A program made the translations under genes and the position numbers. Shown one piece after another: positions 45,026-54,664 of a DNA stretch of 64,000 bases; within the stretch, counting starts at the first letter, position 1; each line of letters opens with the position of its first letter. The notes beneath the pieces were generated by a model. It saw only the letters and a list, made by a program, of their open reading frames with translations. It did no database searches and was not told where the DNA came from. This DNA comes from Streptomyces sp. NBC_01283 (GTDB lineage Bacteria > Actinomycetota > Actinomycetes > Streptomycetales > Streptomycetaceae): NCBI RefSeq assembly GCF_041435335.1, contig NZ_CP108430.1:6361001-6425000 (forward strand), written 5' to 3'.

Positions 45026-45670
45026 ATGGAACTCGTACCGGCCGATCCGACGGTGCTGCATCCGTTCCCGGACCAGCCTCGTGTCGTGCTCCTGAAGCCG
45101 CTGGTGAAGTCGCCGTTGATCGAGGTGGGGGAGTTCTCGTACTACGACGACCCTGACGACGCGACCGGCTTCGAGACGCGCAACGTCCTCTATCACTACG
45201 GGCCCGAGAAGCTCCGCATCGGCAAGTTCTGTGCGTTCGGGACGGGGGTGCGGTTCATCATGAACGGCGCCAACCACCGCATGGACGGGCCCTCGACCTT
45301 TCCGTTCCCCATCATGGGCGGCTCGTGGTCCGAGCACTTCGATCTGATCAGCGGGCTGCCGGGGCGCGGCGACACCGTGGTCGGCCATGACGTGTGGTTC
45401 GGGTACGGGGTGACGGTGATGCCCGGCGTGCGGATCGGGCACGGGGCCGTCATCGCTTCCGGGTCCGTGGTGGTCGACGACGTGCCCGATTACGGGGTTG
45501 TTGGTGGAAACCCCGCCAAGCTCATCCGTACGCGGTACAGCGAGGATGAGGTGGCGCGGCTGTTGGCTGTCGCCTGGTGGGACTGGCCTGCGGAGCATCT
45601 CACCGAGCATGTCCGGGCCGTGATGTCCGGGACGATCGATGAGCTGGAGCAGGCGGCGCCCCGGTCCTAG
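45026..45670 (+). CDS. CatB/Vat-family hexapeptide O-acetyltransferase
   Basis: A 214-residue left-handed beta-helix acetyltransferase of the xenobiotic (streptogramin/chloramphenicol) type. Landmarks are IGKFCAFGTGVRFIMNGANH with the catalytic His, FPIMGGSW, VGHDVWFGYGVTVMPGVRIG and VGGNPAKLIRTRYS. It would acetylate a hydroxyl on a small molecule, possibly a drug. Here it may be a housekeeping relative; resistance is not shown. The ATG at 45026 follows GGAGG. Confidence 0.88.
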   Translation: MELVPADPTVLHPFPDQPRVVLLKPLVKSPLIEVGEFSYYDDPDDATGFETRNVLYHYGPEKLRIGKFCAFGTGVRFIMNGANHRMDGPSTFPFPIMGGSWSEHFDLISGLPGRGDTVVGHDVWFGYGVTVMPGVRIGHGAVIASGSVVVDDVPDYGVVGGNPAKLIRTRYSEDEVARLLAVAWWDWPAEHLTEHVRAVMSGTIDELEQAAPRS

Positions 45671-45689
45671 CCGGCCTTGGTCGCCGTCA

Positions 45690-45731
45690 TCACCGGCTCC
45701 GCCGGGTTCGTCCTCAGACGCCGGACGGGCT
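45690..45731 (-). repeat. Copy of the interspersed 42-base repeat
   Basis: Read on the minus strand it begins AGCCCGTCCGGCGTCTGAGG and is identical at 40 of 42 positions to the copy at 52716-52757. It lies between convergent genes. Confidence 0.8.
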
Positions 45732-45739
45732 GAAAGGCT

Positions 45740-45770
45740 CCGGCCGGGCTGGAAGATCCAGCCCGGCCGG
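45740..45770. terminator. Bidirectional terminator between convergent genes
   Basis: A perfect 14-bp stem (CCGGCCGGGCTGGA with its complement) closes a 3-base loop, 70 bases after the acetyltransferase stop and 32 from the MFS stop. Confidence 0.85.
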
Positions 45771-45801
45771 CATGTGAGGGGAAAGCCCCGTAGGGCCCGC
45801 C

Positions 45802-47535
45802 CTACGCCAGCACATCACTCCCGCCCGGCAGCAGCAGGTCCATCTCCACCGCCGAGTCGTCGCCCCGGTGTGCCGCCGCCGAGGCCAGCGGTGCGTGGCC
45901 GGCGGCCGTGGCCGCGAGGACGTAGGAGCCGTCCCCGGGGACGGGGAGCGCGTAGCGGCCGACCTCGTCCGTGAGGGCCGAGCCCGCCTGCCGCCCCCTG
46001 CGGTCGATCAGCGTGACCTTGGCGCGGGCGACCGGCGTCCCGGAGGGGCTCAGTACCCGGCCGTGGAAGCCGGCCAGCGCCTCCGTCGCGGCGCGCAGGT
46101 TCGCGTCCTCCTCGCTGCTCGCCCGGAGCTGGGTCTTGACCGAGCGGCGGGCGGAGGGGAGGAACAGGGCGAAGACCAGGCCGAGCGCGACCGCGCCGGT
46201 GGCGATCAGGAACGATGTGCGGAAGCCCGTCATCGTGGGGATCGCGACGCCGCCCACGTGGTCCGCCGTGTTGGCGAGGACCATGCCGATGACGGCGCTG
46301 GAGACCGACGTACCGATGGAGCGCATCAGCGTGTTGAGGCCGTTCGCCGCGCCCGTCTCGGAGGGGTCGACGGCGCCGATGATCAGCGCGGGGAGCGAGG
46401 AGTAGGCGAGGCCGATGCCCGCGCCCACCACGACCGCGATGATGATCGTCTGCCAGGCGGCGCTCATCAGGCCGAGGCCCGCGCCGTAGCCGATCGCGAT
46501 GATCAGCATGCCGAGGATGAGGGTCACCTTCGGGCCGTACTTCGCCGAGAGGCGCGCGTAGACCGGGGCCGTGAACATCATCGTGAGGCCGAGCGGCGCC
46601 ACGCAGAGGCCCGCGACGACCATGGACTGGCCGAGGCCGTAGCCGGTGGCGGTCGGCAGCTGGAGCAGCTGCGGGAGCACCAGGGAGATCGCGTAGAACG
46701 CGACGCCGACCATGATCGAGGCGAGGTTGGTGAAGAGGACCGCGGGGCGGGCCGTGGTGCGCAGGTCGACCAGCGGTGCCTTGAGACGCAGTTCCATCAC
46801 GCCCCACAGGACGAGGACGACCGCGGCGGCGGCGAACAGGCCGAGCGTCATGCCCGAGGTCCAGCCCCAGTCGCTGCCCTTGGTGATGGGGAGGAGGAAG
46901 AGGACGAGCCCGGCGGAGAGCCCGAGGGCGCCGACCACGTCGAACGTGCCCTGTGCCTTCACCGTGCTCTCGGGCACGAAGAGGACGGTCAGGAGCATCG
47001 AGATGACGCCGAGGCCCGCGGCGCCGAAGAACAAGGTGTGCCAGTCGGCGTGCTGTGCGGTCAGTGCCGCGAGCGGCAGCGCGAGGCCGCCGCCGACGCC
47101 GATGGACGAGCTCATCAGGGCCATCGCGGAGCCGAGCTTCTCGCGGGGCAGCATGTCGCGCATCAGGCCGATGCCGAGCGGGATGGCGCCCATCGCGAAG
47201 CCCTGCAGGGCGCGGCCGACGATCATCACGACGAGGTCGTCGGTGAAGCCGCAGATCAGGGAGCCCACGACCATCACGGCAAGGCTCGTCAGGAGCATGC
47301 GGCGCTTGCCGTAGAGGTCGCCGAGGCGGCCCATGATCGGGGTCGAGACGGCGCCGGCGAGCAGGGTCGCCGTCATGACCCAGGTGGCGTTCGACGGCGT
47401 GGTGCTCAGCAGCGTCGGCAGGTCCTTGATGACCGGCACCAGGAGTGTCTGCATCACCGCGACGACGATGCCGGCGAAGGCGAGTACGGGGACGACTCCG
47501 CGGGTGCCGCGTTGGTGGGTCGTCGACTGCGTCAT
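45802..47535 (-). CDS. MFS efflux protein with C-terminal carboxypeptidase-regulatory-like domain
   Basis: A 577-residue 14-TM DHA2-type transporter (VMTATLLAGAVSTPIMGRLG, LYGKRRMLLTSLAVMVVGSL, GFAMGAIPLGIGLMRDMLPR) that ends in an extra domain of about 80 residues. The end domain (FHGRVLSPSGTPVARAKVTL, DEVGRYALPVPGDGSYVLAA) is a transthyretin-like carboxypeptidase-regulatory beta sandwich, rare on MFS proteins. It may bind a partner or substrate at the membrane. The ATG at 47535 has GGAGG upstream. It diverges from the acyl-CoA dehydrogenase. Confidence 0.9.
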   Translation of the reverse strand: MTQSTTHQRGTRGVVPVLAFAGIVVAVMQTLLVPVIKDLPTLLSTTPSNATWVMTATLLAGAVSTPIMGRLGDLYGKRRMLLTSLAVMVVGSLICGFTDDLVVMIVGRALQGFAMGAIPLGIGLMRDMLPREKLGSAMALMSSSIGVGGGLALPLAALTAQHADWHTLFFGAAGLGVISMLLTVLFVPESTVKAQGTFDVVGALGLSAGLVLFLLPITKGSDWGWTSGMTLGLFAAAAVVLVLWGVMELRLKAPLVDLRTTARPAVLFTNLASIMVGVAFYAISLVLPQLLQLPTATGYGLGQSMVVAGLCVAPLGLTMMFTAPVYARLSAKYGPKVTLILGMLIIAIGYGAGLGLMSAAWQTIIIAVVVGAGIGLAYSSLPALIIGAVDPSETGAANGLNTLMRSIGTSVSSAVIGMVLANTADHVGGVAIPTMTGFRTSFLIATGAVALGLVFALFLPSARRSVKTQLRASSEEDANLRAATEALAGFHGRVLSPSGTPVARAKVTLIDRRGRQAGSALTDEVGRYALPVPGDGSYVLAATAAGHAPLASAAAHRGDDSAVEMDLLLPGGSDVLA

Positions 47536-47695
47536 TACGTGGGGCCTCCGGGGGCGGTGCAAAAGCTGGCAGGGGTACGTGCAGAACGAACCTGTTTCCC
47601 GGGGCGACTATTCCGACGGATGTCGTACGAGGTGAATTCTTGACCTGTTGTTAACCGGGGTGTGGATCTGACCACTCGTCAGGCTTCCATCGAAT

Positions 47696-47709
47696 TGGAA
47701 CGTGTTCTA
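47696..47709. promoter_or_regulatory. KstR-like site before the acyl-CoA dehydrogenase
   Basis: TGGAACGTGTTCTA matches TnnAACnnGTTnnA exactly, 41 bases before the acyl-CoA dehydrogenase start and 161 before the divergent MFS start. Confidence 0.75.
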
Positions 47710-47750
47710 GTCTGTCGCCGTCCCGGAAGCTGCTACCGGCGAGGACGCGC

Positions 47751-49994
47751 ATGGGCATCGGAATCACGCAGGAACAGCGGGAGTTGGCGGCGGCGGTGCG
47801 GGGCTGGATCACCCGCGCGGTGCCGCCCGAGGAGATACGCAAGCTGCTCGACTCCTCCCCGAGCTCTCAGCTCCGTTCGAGCAGGGGAGACCCCGATCCC
47901 GGCACGGGCGCGAGGCCCGCCCACTGGGACGGGCTCGCCGAGCAGGGGCTGCTCGCGGTGCACCTGCCCGAGGAGTGCGGTGGCGGGGGCGGCGATCTCG
48001 TGGACCTCGCGGTCGTCCTGGAGGAGGCCGGGCGGGCGGCGCTCCCGGGACCGTACCTGGCGAGCTCCCTCGCCTCGGTCGTGCTGCACCGGGCGGGCGC
48101 CGCCGGGCTCGCCGCCGAGCTGGCGTCCGGGGCGCGGATCGGCGCCGTCGCTCTCGGCGCGGGCACGCTGACCGCGGTGTCCGTGGCGGACGGCTACCTC
48201 CTCGACGGCACCGCGCCGCCCGTGCTCTGCGGGGCCGACGCCGACCTGCTGATCCTGGCCGCCGAGTCCGCGCGCGGAACCGAGTGGCTGGCCGTCGACG
48301 CGGCCGAGCTGACCGTACGTACGCAGGAGAGCGCCGATCCGACGCGGCCCACCGCCGAGGTGACGGCGGCCGGGGTGGAGGTCCCGGCGGGACGGAGGCT
48401 CGACGTCGACGCGGCGCTCGTACGGGACCTGGCGTGCGCCCTGTACGCGGCGGACGCGTGCGGGGTGGCGGCCTGGGCGCTGGAGACGGCCGCCGGTCAC
48501 GCGAAGGTACGGGAGCAGTTCGGACGCCCGATCGGGCAGTTCCAGGCGGTCAAGCACCTGTGCGCGGACATGCTCGTGCGCGTCGAGCAGGCGCGGGCGC
48601 TCGCCTGGGACGCGGCACGAGCGGCGGACGACCCCGCGCGGGACGCGCGGAGCCTTGTTTCCGCGCTCGCCGCCGGGGTCGCGCTCGATGCCGCGTACTC
48701 CTGTGCCAAGGACGCCATCCAGATCCTCGGCGGCATCGGGTTCACCTGGGAGCACGACGCACATCTGTATCTGCGCAGGTCACTGGTTGCCCGGCAGCTG
48801 CTCGGCACCGGCGACGCGCACCGGCTGCGGGCGGTGCGGCTCGCGGAGGGCGGGGCGCGCCGGGAGCTGCGGGTGGAGCTGCCCCGGGAGGCGGCGGCGT
48901 ACCGGGAGCAGGCGCGCGAGGCCATCGCCCCGGCCCGCGGCCTCGACCCGGCAGCCGCCCGCAAGGTCCTCGCGCCCACCGGCTACGCCGCGCCCCACCT
49001 CCCCGAGCCGTACGGCCTGGGCGCGGGGCCCGTCCAGCAGCTCGCCGTCCAGCAGGAGCTGGCGGCGGCCGGGGTGCGCGTCAGCGACCTCGGGATCGCC
49101 ACCTGGGTGGTGCCCTCGCTCATCGCGTACGGGTCGCAAGGGCAGCAGGAGCGGTTCCTGGCGCCCACGCTCAGCGGCGAGGTGCTGTGGTGCCAGCTGT
49201 TCAGCGAGCCCGGGGCCGGTTCGGACCTGGCCGCGCTGCGGACGCGGGCCGAGCGGGTCGAGGGCGGCTGGCGGATCAACGGCCAGAAGGTGTGGACGAG
49301 CGCGGCGCAGTGGGCCGACCACGGGATCCTGCTGGCCCGCACCGACCCCGACGCCCCCAAGCACAAGGGCCTGACGTACTTCCTCATCGACATGAAGCGG
49401 GCCTCGGGCATCGACATCCGTCCGCTGAAGGAGATCACCGGGGACTCCCTCTTCAACGAGGTCTACTTCGACGACGTCCTGCTGCCCGAGGACGCGGTCG
49501 TCGGCGAGGTGAACGACGGCTGGCGGGTCGCTCGCCACACGCTCGGCAACGAACGCGTCCACATGGCCGACCAGCTCACCTTCGACACCGGCCTGGAGGC
49601 GCTCATCGCACGCGCCGCGGAGGTCGACGGCGCCTGCCGCGCCCGGATCGGTGCGCTCGCCGCCGAGGCGCACGCGCTCGCCTGCATCGGCCTGCGCACG
49701 ACGATGCGGCAGGTGGCCGGGGCGGAACCGGGCGCCGGGGCCTCCGTCCGCAAGCTCGTGCAGACCCCGCACCAGCAGAAGGTCGCCGAGCTGGCCCTGG
49801 AACTGCTCGGCCCGGCGGGCGCGGTGCGCGAGGGCGCCGGGGAGCGGGCACTGCACGGCTTCCTGATGTCGCGCTGTCTGACCATCGCGGGCGGGACCAC
49901 GCAGGTCCAGCTCAACGTCGTCGCGGAACGGCTCCTCGGCCTGCCGAGGGACCCCGAGCCCCGCCCCACCACCTCTAGAGGAGCTGGACAGTGA
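47751..49994 (+). CDS. Fused double acyl-CoA dehydrogenase, FadE34-like
   Basis: A 747-residue flavoprotein made of two acyl-CoA dehydrogenase units in one chain, the form of Mycobacterium FadE34 (ChsE3) in steroid side-chain oxidation. Unit 1 (to about 365) has [18 protein letters not shown] and [19 protein letters not shown]. Unit 2 has [40 protein letters not shown] and [20 protein letters not shown]. It would put a double bond into a bulky acyl-CoA. The ATG at 47751 is 41 bases after a KstR-like site. Residues about 34-52 look like a repeat insertion. It overlaps the next gene by four bases. Confidence 0.9.
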   Translation: MGIGITQEQRELAAAVRGWITRAVPPEEIRKLLDSSPSSQLRSSRGDPDPGTGARPAHWDGLAEQGLLAVHLPEECGGGGGDLVDLAVVLEEAGRAALPGPYLASSLASVVLHRAGAAGLAAELASGARIGAVALGAGTLTAVSVADGYLLDGTAPPVLCGADADLLILAAESARGTEWLAVDAAELTVRTQESADPTRPTAEVTAAGVEVPAGRRLDVDAALVRDLACALYAADACGVAAWALETAAGHAKVREQFGRPIGQFQAVKHLCADMLVRVEQARALAWDAARAADDPARDARSLVSALAAGVALDAAYSCAKDAIQILGGIGFTWEHDAHLYLRRSLVARQLLGTGDAHRLRAVRLAEGGARRELRVELPREAAAYREQAREAIAPARGLDPAAARKVLAPTGYAAPHLPEPYGLGAGPVQQLAVQQELAAAGVRVSDLGIATWVVPSLIAYGSQGQQERFLAPTLSGEVLWCQLFSEPGAGSDLAALRTRAERVEGGWRINGQKVWTSAAQWADHGILLARTDPDAPKHKGLTYFLIDMKRASGIDIRPLKEITGDSLFNEVYFDDVLLPEDAVVGEVNDGWRVARHTLGNERVHMADQLTFDTGLEALIARAAEVDGACRARIGALAAEAHALACIGLRTTMRQVAGAEPGAGASVRKLVQTPHQQKVAELALELLGPAGAVREGAGERALHGFLMSRCLTIAGGTTQVQLNVVAERLLGLPRDPEPRPTTSRGAGQ
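47855..47889. repeat. Palindromic repeat inserted in frame in the acyl-CoA dehydrogenase
   Basis: CTCCCC/GGGGAG and inner GCTC/GAGC arms form a hairpin resembling the CGAGCTCTCGGCTTCGCTCG-type element common between Streptomyces genes. Here it lies inside the coding sequence and is read as a Ser/Arg/Pro-rich insert. Confidence 0.6.
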
Positions 49995-51181
49995 AGGCGT
50001 ACATAGCCGGCGTCGGCATGACGAAGTTCGAGAAGCCCGAGACACGGGACTGGCAGTACTGGGACATGGCGAAGGAGGCGGGAACCAAGGCGCTCGACGA
50101 CGCCGGGATCTCGTACGAGGACGTGGAGCAGGTCCCGGTCGGGTACTGCTTCCAGGCGTCGACGGCCGGCCAGCGCGCCGTGTACGAACTGGGTCTGACC
50201 GGTGTCCCCGTCTACAACGTGAACAACAACTGCGCGACGGCGTCGACCGCGCTGATGATGGCGCGGCAGTTCGTCGAGGGCGGCATCAACGACTGCGTGC
50301 TCGCGCTCGGTTTCGAGAAGATGGCGCGCGGCGCGCTCGGCGGCGGCTCCGACGGAGGGGACTTCAAGACGTCCCCCGTCGCCCGGCACTACGGCGTGAT
50401 GGCGGCCGGGCACGGCTTCGAGATGACCCCGCCCACCGCCCAGATCTTCGGCAACGCGGCGCGCGAGCACATGGAGAAGTACGGCACCACCGAGGCGCAG
50501 CTCGCCGCGGTGGGCGCGAAGAACCACCGGCACTCGGTGCACAATCCGTACGCCCAGTTCCAGGACGAGTACAGCGTCGACGAGATCCTCGCCGCCAAGA
50601 CCATCCACCGCCCGCTCACCAAGCTCCAGTGCTCGCCGACGTCGGACGGCTCCGCCGCCGCGGTCGTGGTGTCCGAGCGGTTCGTCGAGCGGCACGGCCT
50701 TGAGGAGCGTGCCGTGGAGATCGCCGCGCAGTCGATGACCACGGACACGGGGGAGTCCTTCGGCTCGGGCTCGTGCATCGACGTCGTGGGGCAGCCGATG
50801 TCACGGGCCGCCGCACGGCAGGTGTTCGAGAAGTCGGGCCTCGGCATCGAGGACGTCGACGTCGTCGAACTGCACGACTGCTTCTCCATCAACGAGCTCC
50901 TCACCTACGAGGCCCTCGGCATGTGCGCGCCGGGGGAGTCCGGAAAGCTCGTCGAGAGCGGCGCGACGACGTACGGCGGGCGGTGGGTGGTGAACCCCTC
51001 GGGCGGCCTGATCTCCAAGGGGCACCCCCTCGGCGCGACGGGAATCGCCCAAGTGGCGGAACTCACATGGCAGTTGCGGGGCGCGGCGGACGCGCGGCAG
51101 GTGGCGGGGGCGCGGGTGGGCCTCGCGCACAACATCGGCCTGGGTGGGGCGGCTGTGGTGACGCTGCTGCGGAAGAACTGA
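49991..51181 (+). CDS. Lipid-transfer protein / SCP-x-type thiolase
   Basis: A 396-residue thiolase-fold protein of the SCP-x/Ltp group. The nucleophile position is Cys81 in [24 protein letters not shown] and His345 in [10 protein letters not shown] complete the site. Members act as thiolases or aldolases on branched or steroid acyl-CoA. The GTG at 49991 overlaps the dehydrogenase stop in a GTGA, so the two are coupled. In mycobacteria Ltp proteins take the last two-carbon or three-carbon unit off the side chain. No DUF35/MaoC partner is adjacent. Confidence 0.9.
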   Translation: MKAYIAGVGMTKFEKPETRDWQYWDMAKEAGTKALDDAGISYEDVEQVPVGYCFQASTAGQRAVYELGLTGVPVYNVNNNCATASTALMMARQFVEGGINDCVLALGFEKMARGALGGGSDGGDFKTSPVARHYGVMAAGHGFEMTPPTAQIFGNAAREHMEKYGTTEAQLAAVGAKNHRHSVHNPYAQFQDEYSVDEILAAKTIHRPLTKLQCSPTSDGSAAAVVVSERFVERHGLEERAVEIAAQSMTTDTGESFGSGSCIDVVGQPMSRAAARQVFEKSGLGIEDVDVVELHDCFSINELLTYEALGMCAPGESGKLVESGATTYGGRWVVNPSGGLISKGHPLGATGIAQVAELTWQLRGAADARQVAGARVGLAHNIGLGGAAVVTLLRKN

Positions 51182-51287
51182 GCAGAGGGGCGGCAGCGCC
51201 GGAAGCGAGGTCCTGGAGTCCTAGGACGCACGACCGAGGCCCCCTGCGCCAAAACCCCGATGCATGGCGCATCCGGTGCCTGAGAGC

Positions 51288-52733
51288 ATGGCCGTCATGG
51301 TCCAAACGCCCCCTGACACTTACATAGCCGCGCCGCCGCGGAAGTCCGCACCCGTCTGGGCGGTGCTCCTCGCCGCCTGCGCCGGACAGTTCCTGGTCGT
51401 CCTCGACGTGTCGGTGGTGAACACCGCGCTCCCGTCCATGCGGGCCGACCTAGGCATGAGCGCGGTCGGACTGCAATGGGTGGTCAACGCCTACTCGATC
51501 ACCTTCGCGGGCTTCATGCTGCTCGGCGGGCGGGCCGGGGACCTCTTCGGGCGCAAGCGGATGTTCCTCGTGGGGCTCGGACTCTTCACGGTGGCCTCGC
51601 TCGCGGGCGGCCTCGCGCAGGCCGACTGGCAGCTGCTCGTGGCGCGGGCCGTGCAGGGACTCGGCGCGGCGGTGCTCGCGCCGTCCACGCTGACGATCCT
51701 CACCTCGGCGGTGCCCGAGGGGCCCGCGCGGGTCCGCGCGATCGGCACCTGGTCGGCGGTGGGCGCGGGCGGCGGCGCCGCGGGCGGCCTGGTCGGCGGG
51801 GTCCTCACCGACCTGCTCTCCTGGCGCTGGGTGCTCCTGATCAACGTGCCGATCGGCGCCCTCGTCATCGTCGCGGGCGTCGCCTGGCTCAGCGAGAGCC
51901 GGGCCGGCGAGGCACGTCGCCTGGACGTGCCGGGCGCGGTCCTCGTGACGGCGGGGCTCGCCACGCTCGCGTACGGGATCGTGCAGACCGAGGAGAAGGG
52001 CTGGACGGCCGCGGCGACCCTGGTACCGCTGGCGGCGGGCCTCGCGCTCCTCGCCCTCTTCATCCTCGTCGAGGCGCGTACGAGGGTGCCGCTGATGCCC
52101 CTGAAGCTGTTCCGGGTGCGGTCCGTCTCGGCGGCCAACGCGGCGATGTTCGTGTGCGGCGGCGGCATGTTCGCCATGTGGTTCTTCATGACGCTGTACG
52201 CGCAGAACGTCCTCGGCTACTCGGCGCTGAAGGCGGGCCTTGCCCTGATCCCCTCGTCGCTGACGATCGTCCTCGGCTCGAAGCTCGCTCCGCGTCTGAT
52301 GCCGGTGCTCGGGGCCAGGAACGTGTCCCTGCTCGGCATCATCGTGGCGGCGGCGGGCTTCGGCTGGCAGTCGACGATGACCGCCGACGGCGGCTACCTC
52401 ACCTCGATCATGCTGCCCGGCATCGTGATGATGTTCGGCGCGGGCCTCGCGTCGACACCGCTGGCCTCCCTCGGCACGTCCGGGGCGGACCCGGGCGACG
52501 CGGGCCTCGTCTCCGGGCTCATCAACACCTCCCGCACGATGGGCGGCGCGCTGGGCCTGGCGGTGCTCTCCACCGTCTCGGCGTCGCGGATGGGCGGCTC
52601 GACCACGCCGGAGGCGCTCACGGCGGGGTACGCGATGGCGTTCCGGACCAGTGGGTTCATCCTGCTGGCGGGCGTGTTGGTGCTGCTGGTGTGGATGCCG
52701 CGGGAGGGGAATTCCAGCCCGTCCGGCGTTTGA
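51288..52733 (+). CDS. DHA2-family MFS drug-efflux protein
   Basis: A 481-residue 14-TM proton antiporter. The motif QFLVVLDVSVVNTALPSM and the loop GGRAGDLFGRKR mark the DHA2 family (methylenomycin/actinorhodin exporters are relatives). Substrate unknown. The start is uncertain between ATGs at 51288 and 51297; neither has a strong ribosome site. The last codons and the stop lie inside a copy of the 42-base repeat, so the C-terminal SPSGV is repeat-derived. Confidence 0.9.
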   Translation: MAVMVQTPPDTYIAAPPRKSAPVWAVLLAACAGQFLVVLDVSVVNTALPSMRADLGMSAVGLQWVVNAYSITFAGFMLLGGRAGDLFGRKRMFLVGLGLFTVASLAGGLAQADWQLLVARAVQGLGAAVLAPSTLTILTSAVPEGPARVRAIGTWSAVGAGGGAAGGLVGGVLTDLLSWRWVLLINVPIGALVIVAGVAWLSESRAGEARRLDVPGAVLVTAGLATLAYGIVQTEEKGWTAAATLVPLAAGLALLALFILVEARTRVPLMPLKLFRVRSVSAANAAMFVCGGGMFAMWFFMTLYAQNVLGYSALKAGLALIPSSLTIVLGSKLAPRLMPVLGARNVSLLGIIVAAAGFGWQSTMTADGGYLTSIMLPGIVMMFGAGLASTPLASLGTSGADPGDAGLVSGLINTSRTMGGALGLAVLSTVSASRMGGSTTPEALTAGYAMAFRTSGFILLAGVLVLLVWMPREGNSSPSGV

Positions 52734-52757
52734 GGACGAACTCGGCGGAGCCGGTGA
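52716..52757 (+). repeat. Copy of the interspersed 42-base repeat, supplying a stop codon
   Basis: It begins AGCCCGTCCGGCGTTTGAGG; the TGA within is the stop of the MFS gene (52731-52733). It is identical at 40 of 42 positions to the inverted copy at 45690-45731. Confidence 0.8.
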
Positions 52758-52785
52758 TCGACGGTGTGCGAGGCCCAGGGGCCAG

Positions 52786-53391
52786 TCAGAGCCAGCCCCG
52801 CTGCCTCGCCTCACGGACCGCCTCCATGCGGTTGCGCGTCCCCGTCTTCCCGATGGCCGCCGAGAGGTAGTTGCGCACGGTCGACTCCGACAGATGCAGC
52901 TGCCCCGCGATGTCGGAGACCGTCGCCCCGTCCACCGAAGCCTTCAGGACGTCCGCCTCCCGTCCGGTCAGCGGACTCGGCCCCGCGCTCAGGGCAGCCG
53001 CCGCGAGCGCGGGGTCGATCACCGTCTCGCCCCGCAGGACCTGCCGGATCGCCTCCGCGAGGTCCTCCACCGGGCCGTCCTTGACCAGGAATCCCACCGC
53101 GCCCGCCTCCATGGCCCGGCGCAGATAGCCGGGCCTGCCGAAGGTCGTGAGGATGAGGACGCGGCACTCGGGGCACTCCTCCCGCAGGTCCGCCGCCGCC
53201 TCCAGACCGCTGCGGCCCGGCAGTTCGATGTCGAGGAGCGCCACGTCGGGGCGTGCGTTCAGCGCCGCGTCCACGATCTCGTCGCCCCTGCCGACCTGCG
53301 CGACGACCTCGATGTCCTCCTCCATGCCGAGCAGCAGCGCGAGCGCGCCCCGCATCATGCCCTGGTCCTCGGCGAGCAGGACTCTGATCAT
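52786..53391 (-). CDS. LuxR-family response regulator (DesR-like)
   Basis: A 201-residue regulator: receiver with Glu8-Asp9, phosphoacceptor Asp54 in VALLDIELPG and Lys in FLVKDGPVED, then a LuxR helix-turn-helix (LTGREADVLKASVDGATVSD, LHLSESTVRNYLSAAIGKTG). The start overlaps the kinase stop in an ATGA. It is the last gene of a four-gene unit (ATPase, permease, kinase, regulator) and probably controls the ABC genes in response to membrane stress or a drug. Confidence 0.93.
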   Translation of the reverse strand: MIRVLLAEDQGMMRGALALLLGMEEDIEVVAQVGRGDEIVDAALNARPDVALLDIELPGRSGLEAAADLREECPECRVLILTTFGRPGYLRRAMEAGAVGFLVKDGPVEDLAEAIRQVLRGETVIDPALAAAALSAGPSPLTGREADVLKASVDGATVSDIAGQLHLSESTVRNYLSAAIGKTGTRNRMEAVREARQRGWL

Positions 53392-54635
53392 GGGGTGTGC
53401 TCCTCCAGGACGGGGCCGGAACCGGGACCGGGGCCGGGACTTGGTTCGGTGACCGGCAGCTCCGCCGTGACCCGGAAGCCGCCGCGCGGTGCGGGGCCCG
53501 ACTCCAGGGAGCCGCCCGCCGCCGCGAGGCGTTCGGCCAGGCCTTTCAGCCCGCTGCCGGGCGGTGTCGAGCCTACGCCGCGGCCGTCGTCGGTGATCAG
53601 CAGCCGGGACCGTTCGGCGGTGCCCGTCACCTCGATCTCGCAGCGGGTCGCCCGTGAGTGGCGTACGACGTTCGTGGCGGACTCCCGCACGACCCAGCCG
53701 AGCAGCGCCGCGGTCTGCGGGGCGAGCGGCGGTCCCGACTGGCGTACGACCGCCTCGATGCCGGCCGCGTCCAGGAGGTCGCGCGCCCGGTCGAGCTCAG
53801 TGGCCAGGCTGCCCTCGCGGTAGCCGGTGACCGCCTCGCGGATCTCGGTCAGGGCCTGGCGGCCGACGGACTCGATGTCGGCGACCTGGCCGAGCGCCGC
53901 GTCCAGGTCGCGCGGGGCGAGCCGCCGGGTCGCCTCCGCCTTCACGACGATCACCGAGAGCGTGTGGCCGAGGAGGTCGTGCAGGTCCCGGGAGAAGCGC
54001 AGCCGTTCCTTCTCGACCGCGCTGCGGGCCAACTCCTCGCGGGTGGAGCGCAGTTCCTTCACCGTCTCGGAGAGCGCGAGGATCGCCGCCGTCACCATCA
54101 CGGAGATGAACGTGCCGTACGCGATACCCGCCGCATCCCAGCCCTCCCGCAGCCCGCCGACCACCGCGGCGGAGATGCTCAGCGCGAACCCCGCGGGAGC
54201 GAGCTGCTTGCCCCGCAGGACCGAGCCGGTGGCCAGGCCGAGCAGCGGGAAGAACATCAGCCAGCTGTCGCCGTAGCCGATGGCCAGGGCGAAGGTGACC
54301 GCGGTCAGCGCGAGCAGTGCCTGTTTGGTGGCGCGCGCTTCCCGCGCCTTCTTGTCGAAGGCGCGGAACACCACGTTGATGTAGAGGGAGTTGAAGACCA
54401 GCAGGCCGATCCCCGCGATCCAGGGATTGCCCGTCTTGCCCTGGAGGAGGTTGGAGAAGGCGCCCATGCCCATCAGGAGCCAGGGCAGCATCGCGAAGCC
54501 GTTCGGCGGGCCCAGGTCGTCGGGCCTGCTCCGGGAGGACTTCTCCCGCGCCCGCACCTCGGCGAGCTGAGCCCTGCTGCTGTGTTTCCAGCGCGCGAGG
54601 CGAGTGTGCCGCCGCCAGAAGCCCTTCTCCGACAT
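53388..54635 (-). CDS. Sensor histidine kinase (DesK/HisKA_3 family)
   Basis: A 415-residue membrane kinase. Residues 45-190 hold five or six membrane helices. The dimerisation helix has His219 in FSRDLHDLLGHTLSV, and the ATPase domain ends ITDDGRGVGSTPPGSGLKGL. The C-terminus is a Pro/Gly run. The ATG at 54635 has GGAG 5 bases upstream; an in-frame ATG at 54668 that overlaps the permease stop (ATGA) is an equal candidate. It should phosphorylate the adjacent regulator. Confidence 0.92.
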   Translation of the reverse strand: MSEKGFWRRHTRLARWKHSSRAQLAEVRAREKSSRSRPDDLGPPNGFAMLPWLLMGMGAFSNLLQGKTGNPWIAGIGLLVFNSLYINVVFRAFDKKAREARATKQALLALTAVTFALAIGYGDSWLMFFPLLGLATGSVLRGKQLAPAGFALSISAAVVGGLREGWDAAGIAYGTFISVMVTAAILALSETVKELRSTREELARSAVEKERLRFSRDLHDLLGHTLSVIVVKAEATRRLAPRDLDAALGQVADIESVGRQALTEIREAVTGYREGSLATELDRARDLLDAAGIEAVVRQSGPPLAPQTAALLGWVVRESATNVVRHSRATRCEIEVTGTAERSRLLITDDGRGVGSTPPGSGLKGLAERLAAAGGSLESGPAPRGGFRVTAELPVTEPSPGPGPGSGPVLEEHTP

Positions 54636-54664
54636 CACTTCTCCCATGGCGCCGTCGCGCCTCG

